DNA from: Clostridia bacterium
Lineage (GTDB): Bacteria; Bacillota_A; Clostridia; Oscillospirales; CAG-272
Direction: 5' to 3'
Length of the DNA stretch: 6,478 nucleotides
Assembly (NCBI GenBank): GCA_017408625.1
Contig: JAFQUG010000386.1
Location: 1 to 6,478, forward strand
In this document: positions 1-5,194 of the stretch, piece by piece
Layout of the letters: the number at the start of each line of letters is the position of its first letter
How positions within the stretch are numbered: position 1 is the first letter of the stretch
The notes under the pieces: generated by a model
Database searches by the model: none
What the model was told of the DNA's origin: nothing
Seen by the model: the letters and a program-made list of their open reading frames with translations, nothing else
Translations under genes and position numbers: made by a program

Positions 1-1120
1 GCTCAAGGTGATCGGCAATGGTTGCGTCGCGCAAAAGGTAGAGTGCGATCTCGTCGCACAGCATACGTTCCACCACAGCACAGGTCTCGTTGCCGTAAAC
101 GCCGTCGATGCCGCGGCTCATCTCGTCGCCGTTGGACATACCGTCCTGGCGTCCCGAGGCCATATAAATGTTCTCGATGCCCGTGTAGTAAAGGTCCAGA
201 TAATGCTCGTCACCGGTCACGGCATACATGACGGGGAACAGCTTGAAGCTCTGCTGTGCATTGACGATGTGATAAGTACCCATCCATGCTTCCTCGTCAT
301 ATGCCGTCTCCCAGTCAAAGGTCTGCTCGTAGAGCAGCTCGCAAAGATCAAGTAAGGATTGGTCCTGTGTTTTTTCATACAGCCAAAGAACGGCAAAGAT
401 GTTGTCTCCGCCGCGGACTCTTGCCCAGGAGGTCAGCTTCTTTTGCTTGAGAGCCTCAAATTCCCATGCAAAGTAATTTTGCAAAAAGGGGATCACGCGC
501 TCGTCGCCCGTAGCGTCGTAGTAAAGCTCCAGTGCCATGAGCATGGGCATCAGCGGCCAGTAGTCCAGCTTTTCGGTGTCGTTTGCCAAAGGTCCGAAGG
601 CACCGCTGTCGATCTGGCTCTCCAGCGTCCAGTCGATCCACTTTTGTGCCTGTGCCTTGAGCTCGGGATCATCCAGTACGTAGGCAGAGGCGATCAGACC
701 GCGGGTGTAGTACGTGCCGCGCTCCCAGCTCTCGCCCGTGCCGCCCAGCCAGCCCGAGCGGTTATCTCCCTCGGATCTGCAGTCCGGGGAAAGGTGTTCA
801 AATTGCTTGGTAACGTTTTCGGCCTGGAGCAGCAATTGGTTTTTGAGCCAGCTCGTGGCTTGTACCTGCCCCAGTGCCAGAGGAGAAAATTTCATGTTGT
901 CTACAGCTCCTTTCGTTGTAATGAGGACGTCGCGCGGATCTCCTGCTTGGTCGGGTGGTGTGGAATTGTCGGTATCGGATCCGGAGATTGGCGGCTCTGT
1001 CTCGGTCTCTTGATTCTGTGAGGAAGCGCCTCCTTGTGATCCCCCCCCTGTACAGGCGGTAGCCGCCAGCAAGGATAACGCGATGAGCAGACAAAGCATG
1101 CGCGAAAATGATTTGAACAT
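1..1120 (-). CDS. GH127 (beta-L-arabinofuranosidase-like) lipoprotein, C-terminus beyond window
   Basis: Likely a surface-anchored glycoside hydrolase that releases arabinofuranosyl or related residues from plant or host glycans. The reading frame is open from ATG at 1118-1120 to the left edge, giving 373 residues and no stop. GGAGG at 1128-1132 lies 7 nt upstream of the start. Residues 1-23 form a lipoprotein signal: K3 and R7, a hydrophobic core, then A-T-A-C with Cys23 as the lipidation site (Ala at -3 is less usual). A Gly/Ser/Thr/Glu-rich linker runs to about residue 75. The catalytic alpha/alpha-barrel part shows GWLGGTGESWERG (123-135), ARVRGGDN (233-240) and GNETCAVVE (343-351), all typical of GH127 (formerly DUF1680). 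E345 and C347 match the Glu-x-Cys zinc ligands of the GH127 site. The second cysteine pair would lie beyond the window, so activity cannot be judged. An internal ATG (residue 76) has a weaker ribosome site but would lose the signal. Divergent from the AraC regulator. Family confident, substrate inferred. Confidence 0.88.
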   Translation of the reverse strand, partial: MFKSFSRMLCLLIALSLLAATACTGGGSQGGASSQNQETETEPPISGSDTDNSTPPDQAGDPRDVLITTKGAVDNMKFSPLALGQVQATSWLKNQLLLQAENVTKQFEHLSPDCRSEGDNRSGWLGGTGESWERGTYYTRGLIASAYVLDDPELKAQAQKWIDWTLESQIDSGAFGPLANDTEKLDYWPLMPMLMALELYYDATGDERVIPFLQNYFAWEFEALKQKKLTSWARVRGGDNIFAVLWLYEKTQDQSLLDLCELLYEQTFDWETAYDEEAWMGTYHIVNAQQSFKLFPVMYAVTGDEHYLDLYYTGIENIYMASGRQDGMSNGDEMSRGIDGVYGNETCAVVERMLCDEIALYLLRDATIADHLE

Positions 1121-1154
1121 AACAGAACCTCCGTTTGCTTATGATCTTCAATTC

Positions 1155-1163
1155 ATTTTATCA
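1155..1163 (-). promoter_or_regulatory. Candidate extended -10 promoter of the GH127 lipoprotein gene
   Basis: Read on the minus strand this is TGA followed by TAAAAT, an extended -10 with five of six bases matching TATAAT. It lies 35 nt upstream of the start codon. There is no good -35 hexamer at 17 or 18 bp, which would suit a promoter needing an activator such as the neighbouring AraC protein. The short direct repeat CGTGA-CC-CGTGA (1161-1172) overlaps its upstream edge and could be part of an operator. This is a sequence-pattern call only. Confidence 0.42.
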
Positions 1164-1204
1164 CGGGTCACGAAAAAATAACAGGAATATTTTTGTGAAA
1201 AACA

Positions 1205-1233
1205 TTGCAAAAATCAAACTGATGCGGTATAAT
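1205..1233 (+). promoter_or_regulatory. Promoter of the AraC-type regulator gene
   Basis: TTGCAA (1205-1210) and TATAAT (1228-1233) are separated by 17 bp. The -10 is perfect and the -35 matches four of six bases. Transcription would begin near 1240, so the upstream ATG codons at 1242 and 1248 would have no leader. This supports translation from ATG 1269. The promoter sits back to back with that of the GH127 gene in a gap of about 150 bp, so one bound regulator could control both. Confidence 0.75.
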
Positions 1234-1253
1234 ACAGGCAGATGAGTATGAGT

Positions 1254-1260
1254 AAGGAGG
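1254..1260 (+). promoter_or_regulatory. Ribosome binding site that sets the AraC gene start
   Basis: AAGGAGG continues into TGAT, close to the full complement of the 16S 3' end. It stands 8 nt before ATG 1269. The in-frame ATGs at 1242 and 1248 lie upstream of it and that at 1263 is only 2 nt away, so 1269 is the preferred start. Confidence 0.85.
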
Positions 1261-1268
1261 TGATGGCC

Positions 1269-2045
1269 ATGTCGGCAGGAATATCCATGCAAAGCATTCC
1301 CATCTATCGCCTGTCCGCGTTTCGCCGCTTTCTGCCTCGTGAGCGACATATCACCCGTACGGAGGGGTGTGACGTGCTGCTTTTGATGCTGGACGGCGTG
1401 CTGCGCTTTACCGAGGACGGTGCGCCCGTGGAGCTTGTAAAAGGGGAGTACTATATTCAGCAGCGGGGGCTTTTCCAGGACGGACCCGAGGTAAGCGATT
1501 GCCCCTATTATTTCTATTTGCATTTCGGAGCGTGTGACTGGGTGGACAAGGCGCCCCTTTTGCCAAGGCGCGGCACGTTTGACCCAGATGCACTGTTGCC
1601 GCTTTTGCGCGAGCTTTCCGAGGCGGAAAACGGGGATGCGCCCATGATCGTCAAAAACGGCTTGCTTTGCCGAATCCTGACGCATCTGTTCCGCGCGCAG
1701 GCGCGCAGCGAGCGGGATATCCTGGTGGAGAGCATGGTGCACCGCCTGACGCAGGATCTGCAAAGCCCGCCGACGCTGGAGAAATTGGCCGCTGAGTTTC
1801 ATTTCAGCGAGAATTATCTCATCCGCATCTTTCGGGATGCTATGGGCACGACGCCGCACGCCTACGTCAACACCGCTCGTCTGCGTAAGGCACGGCTGCT
1901 CTTGTCCACCAGCAATATGACAGCCGACCGCGTTGCCTATGAGTGCGGATTTGCGGATTACGCACATTTTTATCGGATGTTTTCCAAGGAAGTCGGCTGC
2001 TCACCCAAGGATTACAGAAAAGAGATGCTTTCAAGGAAGTCGTAA
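1269..2045 (+). CDS. AraC-family transcriptional regulator
   Basis: A 258-residue cytoplasmic DNA-binding regulator with the usual two-part AraC layout. Residues about 30-90 look like the cupin sensing domain (VLLLMLDGVLRF, then ELVKGEYYIQQRG, then YYFYLHF), which in this family often binds a sugar. Residues about 155-255 carry two helix-turn-helix units: the first near 168-190 (TLEKLAAEFHFSENYLIRIF) and the second near 218-250, ending in the family signature around ECGFADYAHFYRMFSKEVG and CSPKDYR. Total length is normal for cupin-type AraC proteins. It is divergent from the GH127 lipoprotein gene, so the simplest idea is a local activator responding to a sugar released by that enzyme; the ligand cannot be read from the sequence. 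It ends 17 nt before a strong terminator, so it is probably transcribed alone. Confidence 0.93.
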   Translation: MSAGISMQSIPIYRLSAFRRFLPRERHITRTEGCDVLLLMLDGVLRFTEDGAPVELVKGEYYIQQRGLFQDGPEVSDCPYYFYLHFGACDWVDKAPLLPRRGTFDPDALLPLLRELSEAENGDAPMIVKNGLLCRILTHLFRAQARSERDILVESMVHRLTQDLQSPPTLEKLAAEFHFSENYLIRIFRDAMGTTPHAYVNTARLRKARLLLSTSNMTADRVAYECGFADYAHFYRMFSKEVGCSPKDYRKEMLSRKS

Positions 2046-2062
2046 ACCGTGATCAGAAAAAT

Positions 2063-2096
2063 AAAAAAAGCACTTGCCGAAGCAAGTGCTTTTTTT
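2063..2096. terminator. Bidirectional intrinsic terminator between araC-type gene and tRNA operon
   Basis: A perfect 8-bp stem GCACTTGC/GCAAGTGC (2070-2077 and 2082-2089) with a CGAA loop is flanked by A7 (2063-2069) and T7 (2090-2096). It therefore has a U-tract on either strand. It ends the AraC-type gene on the plus strand and the tRNA operon on the minus strand, where transcripts converge. Confidence 0.92.
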
Positions 2097-2173
2097 GGGG
2101 TGAGTAGTGGGGCTTGAACCCATGACCTCCAGGGCCACAACCTGGCGCTCTAGCCAACTGAGCTATACCCACC
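2096..2173 (-). tRNA. tRNA-His (GTG)
   Basis: The minus strand folds as a full cloverleaf with anticodon GTG in the loop TTGTGGC and T-loop TTCAAGC. An extra G at 2173 (position -1) pairs with C73, the hallmark of histidine tRNA. The acceptor stem is 7 bp with one G-U pair, and CCA is encoded (2096-2098). The T-stem has one A49:C65 mismatch. It is the last gene of the three-tRNA operon, and its final A (2096) is also the end of the terminator T-tract, so there is no spacer between them. Confidence 0.96.
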
Positions 2174-2187
2174 ATATTAAAATATGG
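2172..2187. repeat. Inverted repeat spanning the Arg-His tRNA spacer
   Basis: CCATATT (2172-2178) and AATATGG (2181-2187) form a 7-bp inverted repeat around two bases. It takes in the encoded CCA of tRNA-Arg, the whole spacer, and the first two bases of tRNA-His. It could fold in the precursor and influence cleavage, or it may simply follow from the CCA facing the GG start of tRNA-His. Confidence 0.6.
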
Positions 2188-2261
2188 CGTGCCTTGAGGG
2201 ATTCGAACCCCCGACCTACTGCTTAGAAGGCAGTTGCTCTATCCGACTGAGCTAAAGGCAC
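2185..2261 (-). tRNA. tRNA-Arg (TCT)
   Basis: A complete cloverleaf on the minus strand. Acceptor stem GTGCCTT pairs with AAGGCAC, the discriminator is G73, and CCA is encoded (2185-2187). The anticodon stem-loop has anticodon TCT, reading AGA and AGG. The T-loop is TTCGAAT. Middle gene of the tRNA operon. Confidence 0.97.
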
Positions 2262-2264
2262 AAA

Positions 2265-2280
2265 TTCCGGAATTCCGGAA
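2265..2280. repeat. 16-bp perfect palindrome in the Gly-Arg tRNA spacer
   Basis: TTCCGGAATTCCGGAA is a perfect palindrome and also a tandem copy of TTCCGGAA. In RNA it can form a 6-bp hairpin with an AATT loop. It fills nearly the whole 21-nt spacer between tRNA-Gly and tRNA-Arg. No T-tract follows, so it is not a terminator; a role in precursor processing is a guess. Confidence 0.85.
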
Positions 2281-2282
2281 AA

Positions 2283-2356
<74 letters not shown>

Positions 2357-2385
2357 ATACGTACGTTTCTCAAAACCGCTCTAAT

Positions 2386-2414
2386 ATGATACCATGCAAA
2401 GATAGATTTGTCAA
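2386..2414 (-). promoter_or_regulatory. Promoter of the Gly-Arg-His tRNA operon
   Basis: On the minus strand TTGACA (2409-2414, perfect) and TATCAT (2386-2391, five of six) are 17 bp apart. Transcription would begin near 2379, a short leader before tRNA-Gly. Upstream of the -35 lie a run of T and then a run of A (2420-2433), resembling the UP elements of stable-RNA promoters. Confidence 0.9.
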
Positions 2415-2424
2415 GCCCTTTTTC

Positions 2425-2480
2425 AAAAAAAAACGCAAAAAAAGAGAAAAAAGCAAATCGCAAAAAAAGCCGCGCAAAAA
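2425..2480. other. A-tract array between divergent promoters (probably curved DNA)
   Basis: Plus-strand runs A9 (2425-2433), A7 (2437-2443), A6 (2447-2452), A7 (2462-2468) and A5 (2476-2480) are broken by short GC-containing linkers. The first three are spaced roughly one helical turn apart, and the later two are looser. Such arrays bend DNA and can raise promoter strength. The stretch separates the tRNA promoter from the yqeG promoter. The lysine-rich frame across it is not a gene. Confidence 0.6.
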
Positions 2481-2503
2481 TGCCCTTGAATTTGTGAAAA
2501 GTC

Positions 2504-2532
2504 TTGATATTGACGGCGAAAAATGCTATAAT
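2504..2532 (+). promoter_or_regulatory. Promoter of the yqeG-led operon
   Basis: TTGATA (2504-2509) and TATAAT (2527-2532) lie 17 bp apart, and TGC directly before the -10 makes it an extended -10. Transcription should begin near 2539, giving a leader of about 25 nt. This is one of the strongest promoter matches in the window and probably drives all three genes to 5053. Confidence 0.9.
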
Positions 2533-2551
2533 AAGGACATGAATTTTGACT

Positions 2552-2558
2552 AAGGAGG
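2552..2558 (+). promoter_or_regulatory. Ribosome binding site that sets the yqeG start
   Basis: AAGGAGG lies 5 nt before ATG 2564. The frame could be extended upstream to a TTG at 2546, but that codon precedes this site and would leave it unused, so ATG 2564 is chosen. Confidence 0.88.
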
Positions 2559-2563
2559 GGCAT

Positions 2564-3106
2564 ATGGGCTATCTGACCCCCGACAAAATGCTTGCAACCT
2601 TTTGTGAGCTGACTCCAAACGAGCTGCAGCAGCGCGGCATTGACGTGCTGCTTATGGATATAGACAACACGCTCGCACCATACGAGCAACCCGAGCCGGA
2701 TGAGCGCATCCTTACGTGGCTGGAAGGTCTGCAGGCAGCGGGCATCAGGCTTGCGTTTGTCTCCAATAACAATTGGGAGAGAGTCGAGCTGTTCAATCAA
2801 AAGATCGGTATACAGGCGCATGCCAAGAGTGGCAAGCCGTTTGGCAAAAAGCTGCGGCAGGTGATCAGATCCTATGGCTCGGACGTTTCACACGCGGCGA
2901 TCCTTGGCGACCAGCTGCTGACCGACGTGTTTGCGGGCAAGCATATCGGAGCGACCGCGTTTTTAGTGCCGCCCATCAAAGACAAGACGACGGCCTTCTG
3001 GCGCATCAAGCGCGCGCTTGAGCGGCCGATCATCAAAAAATACGTGAAAAATCATCCCGAGCAGGCAGCATGCGCTGCGTTCTGGTTGAGAAAGGACAAA
3101 AAATGA
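2564..3106 (+). CDS. yqeG: YqeG-family HAD (subfamily IIIA) phosphatase
   Basis: A 180-residue cytoplasmic HAD phosphatase of the YqeG family, which is widespread in Firmicutes; its physiological substrate is not settled. All four HAD motifs are visible. Motif I is DIDNT with nucleophile D32 and D34. Motif II is S67 in FVSNN. The motif III lysine is K88 or K91 in the AKSGKPF segment. Motif IV is GDQLLTD with D116 and D121. There is no membrane segment. Size is normal for the family (about 170-180 residues). It is the first gene behind the extended -10 promoter, and its stop TGA overlaps the next start in an ATGA of 4 nt, suggesting coupled translation. Where yqeG in Bacillus is followed by yqeH and aroE, here it leads an AP-endonuclease-like gene and a peptidase gene. 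Confidence 0.93.
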   Translation: MGYLTPDKMLATFCELTPNELQQRGIDVLLMDIDNTLAPYEQPEPDERILTWLEGLQAAGIRLAFVSNNNWERVELFNQKIGIQAHAKSGKPFGKKLRQVIRSYGSDVSHAAILGDQLLTDVFAGKHIGATAFLVPPIKDKTTAFWRIKRALERPIIKKYVKNHPEQAACAAFWLRKDKK

Positions 3107-3954
3107 GCTTTGCGACGTTTGGCCCGGGCGGAAACTGCGATTGGTTTTACGCCGAGGGCAATAAAGCAACCGTGCAAGCACCCGGATGGCTTTCGTCCAA
3201 GGGGCTTGATTCTTACGAATACGAGGCGGGCAGGGGAGTCAATGCAAGCGAGGCGTCCTTGCGCGCCGTTGGCGAGAAGGCCAAGCAGTACGGCATTCAT
3301 ATGTCGTTGCACGCGCCCTATTTCATCTCTCTTTCGGGCACCGAGGAGGCCACCCGACTCAAGAGCATTGATTACATCACCAAATCCCTCTGGGCAGCAG
3401 AGCTGCTGGGGGCGAAAACCATCGTCATCCATAGCGGCAGCGCGGGCAAGATCAGCCGCGAGCATGCTATGTCTCTTTCCAAGGACACGCTTGCCAAGGT
3501 GGCAGAGGCTGTGGGCGACACAGAGATCAAACTGGGCATTGAGACTATGGGAAAGGTCAATCAGCTGGGTACGCTGGACGAGGTCATCGAGCAGTGCAAG
3601 GTGGATAAAAAATTTGTGCCCGTGGTGGATTTCGGACACTTGAACGCGCGCGTGTGCGGAAACGCTTTTCCCGACATGGACGCCTACCGCGAGGTATTTG
3701 ACCGCATCGGCACGCAGCTTGGCGACGAGGTGGCAAAATTTATGCATTGCCATTTTTCCAAGATCGAATTTACGGGCGCGGGCGAGAAGAGACACGTGAC
3801 CTTTGAGGACACGGTGTACGGTCCTCGCTTTGAGCCGCTGATCGAGGCCATCATCCGCGAGGGTGTTTGCCCCAACATCATCTGCGAATCGGACGGCACC
3901 ATGACCGCCGATGCGCTTGCCATGAAGAACTATTATAACGAATTGCGAGGTTAA
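3103..3954 (+). CDS. Endonuclease IV-like (AP endonuclease family 2) TIM-barrel protein
   Basis: A 283-residue TIM-barrel protein that looks like endonuclease IV, the zinc enzyme that cuts DNA 5' of abasic sites. Start ATG 3103 is chosen because AAAGGA lies 6 nt upstream and the ATGA overlap links it to yqeG; an in-frame ATG at 3070 has no such site. Residues matching the E. coli zinc ligands are H70, H110, E147, D176, H179 (DFGH), H215, H231 and E262. The ninth ligand, E. coli D229 of the DRH motif, is replaced: the segment reads GEKRH, with K229. Length matches E. coli Nfo (285). The changed site means zinc binding or substrate may differ, so a sugar isomerase-like or other phosphodiester role remains possible. 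I therefore give no nfo symbol. Middle gene of the operon, 4 nt before the peptidase gene. Confidence 0.85.
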   Translation: MSFATFGPGGNCDWFYAEGNKATVQAPGWLSSKGLDSYEYEAGRGVNASEASLRAVGEKAKQYGIHMSLHAPYFISLSGTEEATRLKSIDYITKSLWAAELLGAKTIVIHSGSAGKISREHAMSLSKDTLAKVAEAVGDTEIKLGIETMGKVNQLGTLDEVIEQCKVDKKFVPVVDFGHLNARVCGNAFPDMDAYREVFDRIGTQLGDEVAKFMHCHFSKIEFTGAGEKRHVTFEDTVYGPRFEPLIEAIIREGVCPNIICESDGTMTADALAMKNYYNELRG

Positions 3955-3958
3955 TATT

Positions 3959-5053
3959 ATGAGCATGAGAGCAAAAAGAATTCAGAAGCTACAGGCAGAA
4001 ATGGCGAAAAAGGGCTTTGACGCACTGGTCGTGACCAGCGAGATCAACCAGAGATACCTGACCGGCTTTGCGTATACCGACGGCTACGTGCTGATCACCA
4101 AGGACAAGAATTATCTGCTGACCGACTTCCGCTACATCGAGGCGGCAAAGGCGACCGTGGACGCAGAGCTGTTTGAGATCATCATGCCCAAGGGTGGCAT
4201 GCTTGACGAAATGGCGGCAAAGCTGGATGCGTGCGACGCCAAGATCACGGCTGTTGAGGAGGCTACGCTCTCTCTTGCAAGCTACGAGAGACTCAAGGTC
4301 AAATTCAAGAATACCGACCTTGTCCCCGGCGGCTCTGCGCTGATCGATACGCTGCGCCTTTATAAGGATGAGGAAGAGTTTGCCAGCATGACACGCGCAC
4401 AGGCCATCACCGACGCAGCGTTTGAGCATATTCTGACCGTACTGCATCCCGATATGACCGAGATCGAGGTCGCACTTGAGCTGGAGTTCTTTATGCGCAA
4501 GATGGGATCCGAGGGCATTGCGTTTGATACCATTGCAGTTTCGGGCAGCATGTCCGCGCGCCCCCACGGCGAGCCCAGAGCGGTCAAGCTGGAAAAGGGA
4601 TTTCTGACCATGGACTACGGCGCACGCGTGGACGGCTATTGCTCGGATATGACGCGTACGGTGGTGCTTGGTAAGGCGGATGCCGAGATCAAGAAGGTTT
4701 ACGACACAGTACTGCTGGCACAGACCACTGCCATTGACGCACTCAGGGCGGGTCTTGGCTGCAGAGCGGCAGACAAGATTGCGCGCGATATCATTGACGG
4801 TGCAGGCTACGAGGGCTGCTTTGGCCATAGCCTTGGCCACGGTGTGGGACTTTATATCCATGAAAGCCCCAGACTTTCGTTCGGTGCGGGCGAGAACGAC
4901 GTGCTCCAGCCCGGTCACGTAGTCACAGCCGAGCCCGGTATTTATATTGAAGGCAAGTATGGCTGCCGTATTGAGGATATGATCGGCATTTTGCCCGACG
5001 GTACGGCACACGACTTTACGCATAGCCGCAAGGATATGATCGAGCTGTTCTGA
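3959..5053 (+). CDS. M24-family Xaa-Pro aminopeptidase (aminopeptidase P-like)
   Basis: A 364-residue cytoplasmic metallopeptidase predicted to remove N-terminal residues that precede proline, or to cleave Xaa-Pro dipeptides. Residues 1-130 form the creatinase-type N-terminal domain (YLTGF near 33-37, LLTDFRY near 53-59). The C-terminal pita-bread domain carries all five metal ligands: D219 (MDYGARVDGY), D230 (SDMTRT), H294 (GHGVG), E325 (TAEPGIY) and E339 (RIEDM). The active-site histidine H301 (YIHESPRL) and the SARPHG loop near 200 are also present. Length fits the compact bacterial type (about 350-370). GAGG lies 8 nt before the start, and the previous stop is 4 nt away, so it is the last gene of the yqeG operon. 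In many Firmicutes this gene precedes efp; it does not here. Prolidase (pepQ-like) activity is the main alternative. Confidence 0.93.
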   Translation: MSMRAKRIQKLQAEMAKKGFDALVVTSEINQRYLTGFAYTDGYVLITKDKNYLLTDFRYIEAAKATVDAELFEIIMPKGGMLDEMAAKLDACDAKITAVEEATLSLASYERLKVKFKNTDLVPGGSALIDTLRLYKDEEEFASMTRAQAITDAAFEHILTVLHPDMTEIEVALELEFFMRKMGSEGIAFDTIAVSGSMSARPHGEPRAVKLEKGFLTMDYGARVDGYCSDMTRTVVLGKADAEIKKVYDTVLLAQTTAIDALRAGLGCRAADKIARDIIDGAGYEGCFGHSLGHGVGLYIHESPRLSFGAGENDVLQPGHVVTAEPGIYIEGKYGCRIEDMIGILPDGTAHDFTHSRKDMIELF

Positions 5054-5069
5054 TACAAAACAAATGCCC

Positions 5070-5097
5070 GCTTGTCATCCTCGAGCAAGCATTTTTT
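5070..5097 (+). terminator. Candidate weak terminator after the peptidase gene
   Basis: GCTTG (5070-5074) and CAAGC (5086-5090) can form a short stem around an 11-nt loop, followed at once by ATTTTTT (5091-5097). The stem is short, so efficiency is doubtful. It is built from parts of the composite repeat at 5070-5159. If it works, the downstream oxidoreductase-like gene needs its own promoter; I see only a poor one, overlapping its ribosome site. Confidence 0.4.
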
Positions 5098-5159
5098 GCA
5101 AGATTCTTCGCTGCGCTCGAGAATGACGGCAAAAAATGCGCCGCGAAGGATCTTGGCGG
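5070..5159. repeat. Composite element of three interleaved inverted repeats
   Basis: Three segments are followed, in the same order, by their own reverse complements. A (5074-5086, GTCATCCTCGAGC) matches A' (5115-5127) with one mismatch. B (5089-5099, GCATTTTTTGC) matches B' (5129-5139) perfectly. C (5100-5111, AAGATTCTTCGC) matches C' (5143-5154) with one G-T. The order A-B-C-A'-B'-C' differs from a simple hairpin. C plus A' reads on the minus strand as one whole unit (CTCGAGCGCAGCGAAGAATC core), while A and C' look like the two halves of a second unit that has been split. From memory this core resembles intergenic repeats dispersed in many bacterial genomes. No ORF with a start site lies within it. 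Confidence 0.72.
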
Positions 5160-5194
5160 GCGAAACGTGGCAATTTATGAAAGAAGGAACCATT

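Noticed and set aside
359..1021. Plus-strand 220-residue frame
   Set aside because: It is antisense to the GH127 gene, whose own frame shows clear family motifs and a signal peptide.
798..1151. Minus-strand 117-residue frame overlapping the lipoprotein start
   Set aside because: It is another frame of the same strand as the GH127 gene, is arginine-rich without domain signs, and lacks a ribosome site.
2539..2553. Four-codon leader ORF (MNFD) before yqeG
   Set aside because: It begins at about the predicted transcription start with no ribosome site, and its stop merges into the yqeG ribosome site; likely chance.
3989..5023. Minus-strand 344-residue frame
   Set aside because: It is antisense to the M24 peptidase gene; its His/Cys/Val-rich composition is typical of a shadow frame.
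5074..5154. Small CRISPR-like or riboswitch-like structure
   Set aside because: The repeats are inverted copies, not regularly spaced direct repeats, and I could not match any known riboswitch core.
5153..5181. Promoter-like pair TTGGCG - 17 bp - TATGAA before the GH109-like gene
   Set aside because: Both hexamers are poor, and transcription would begin at about the ribosome site, leaving no usable leader.
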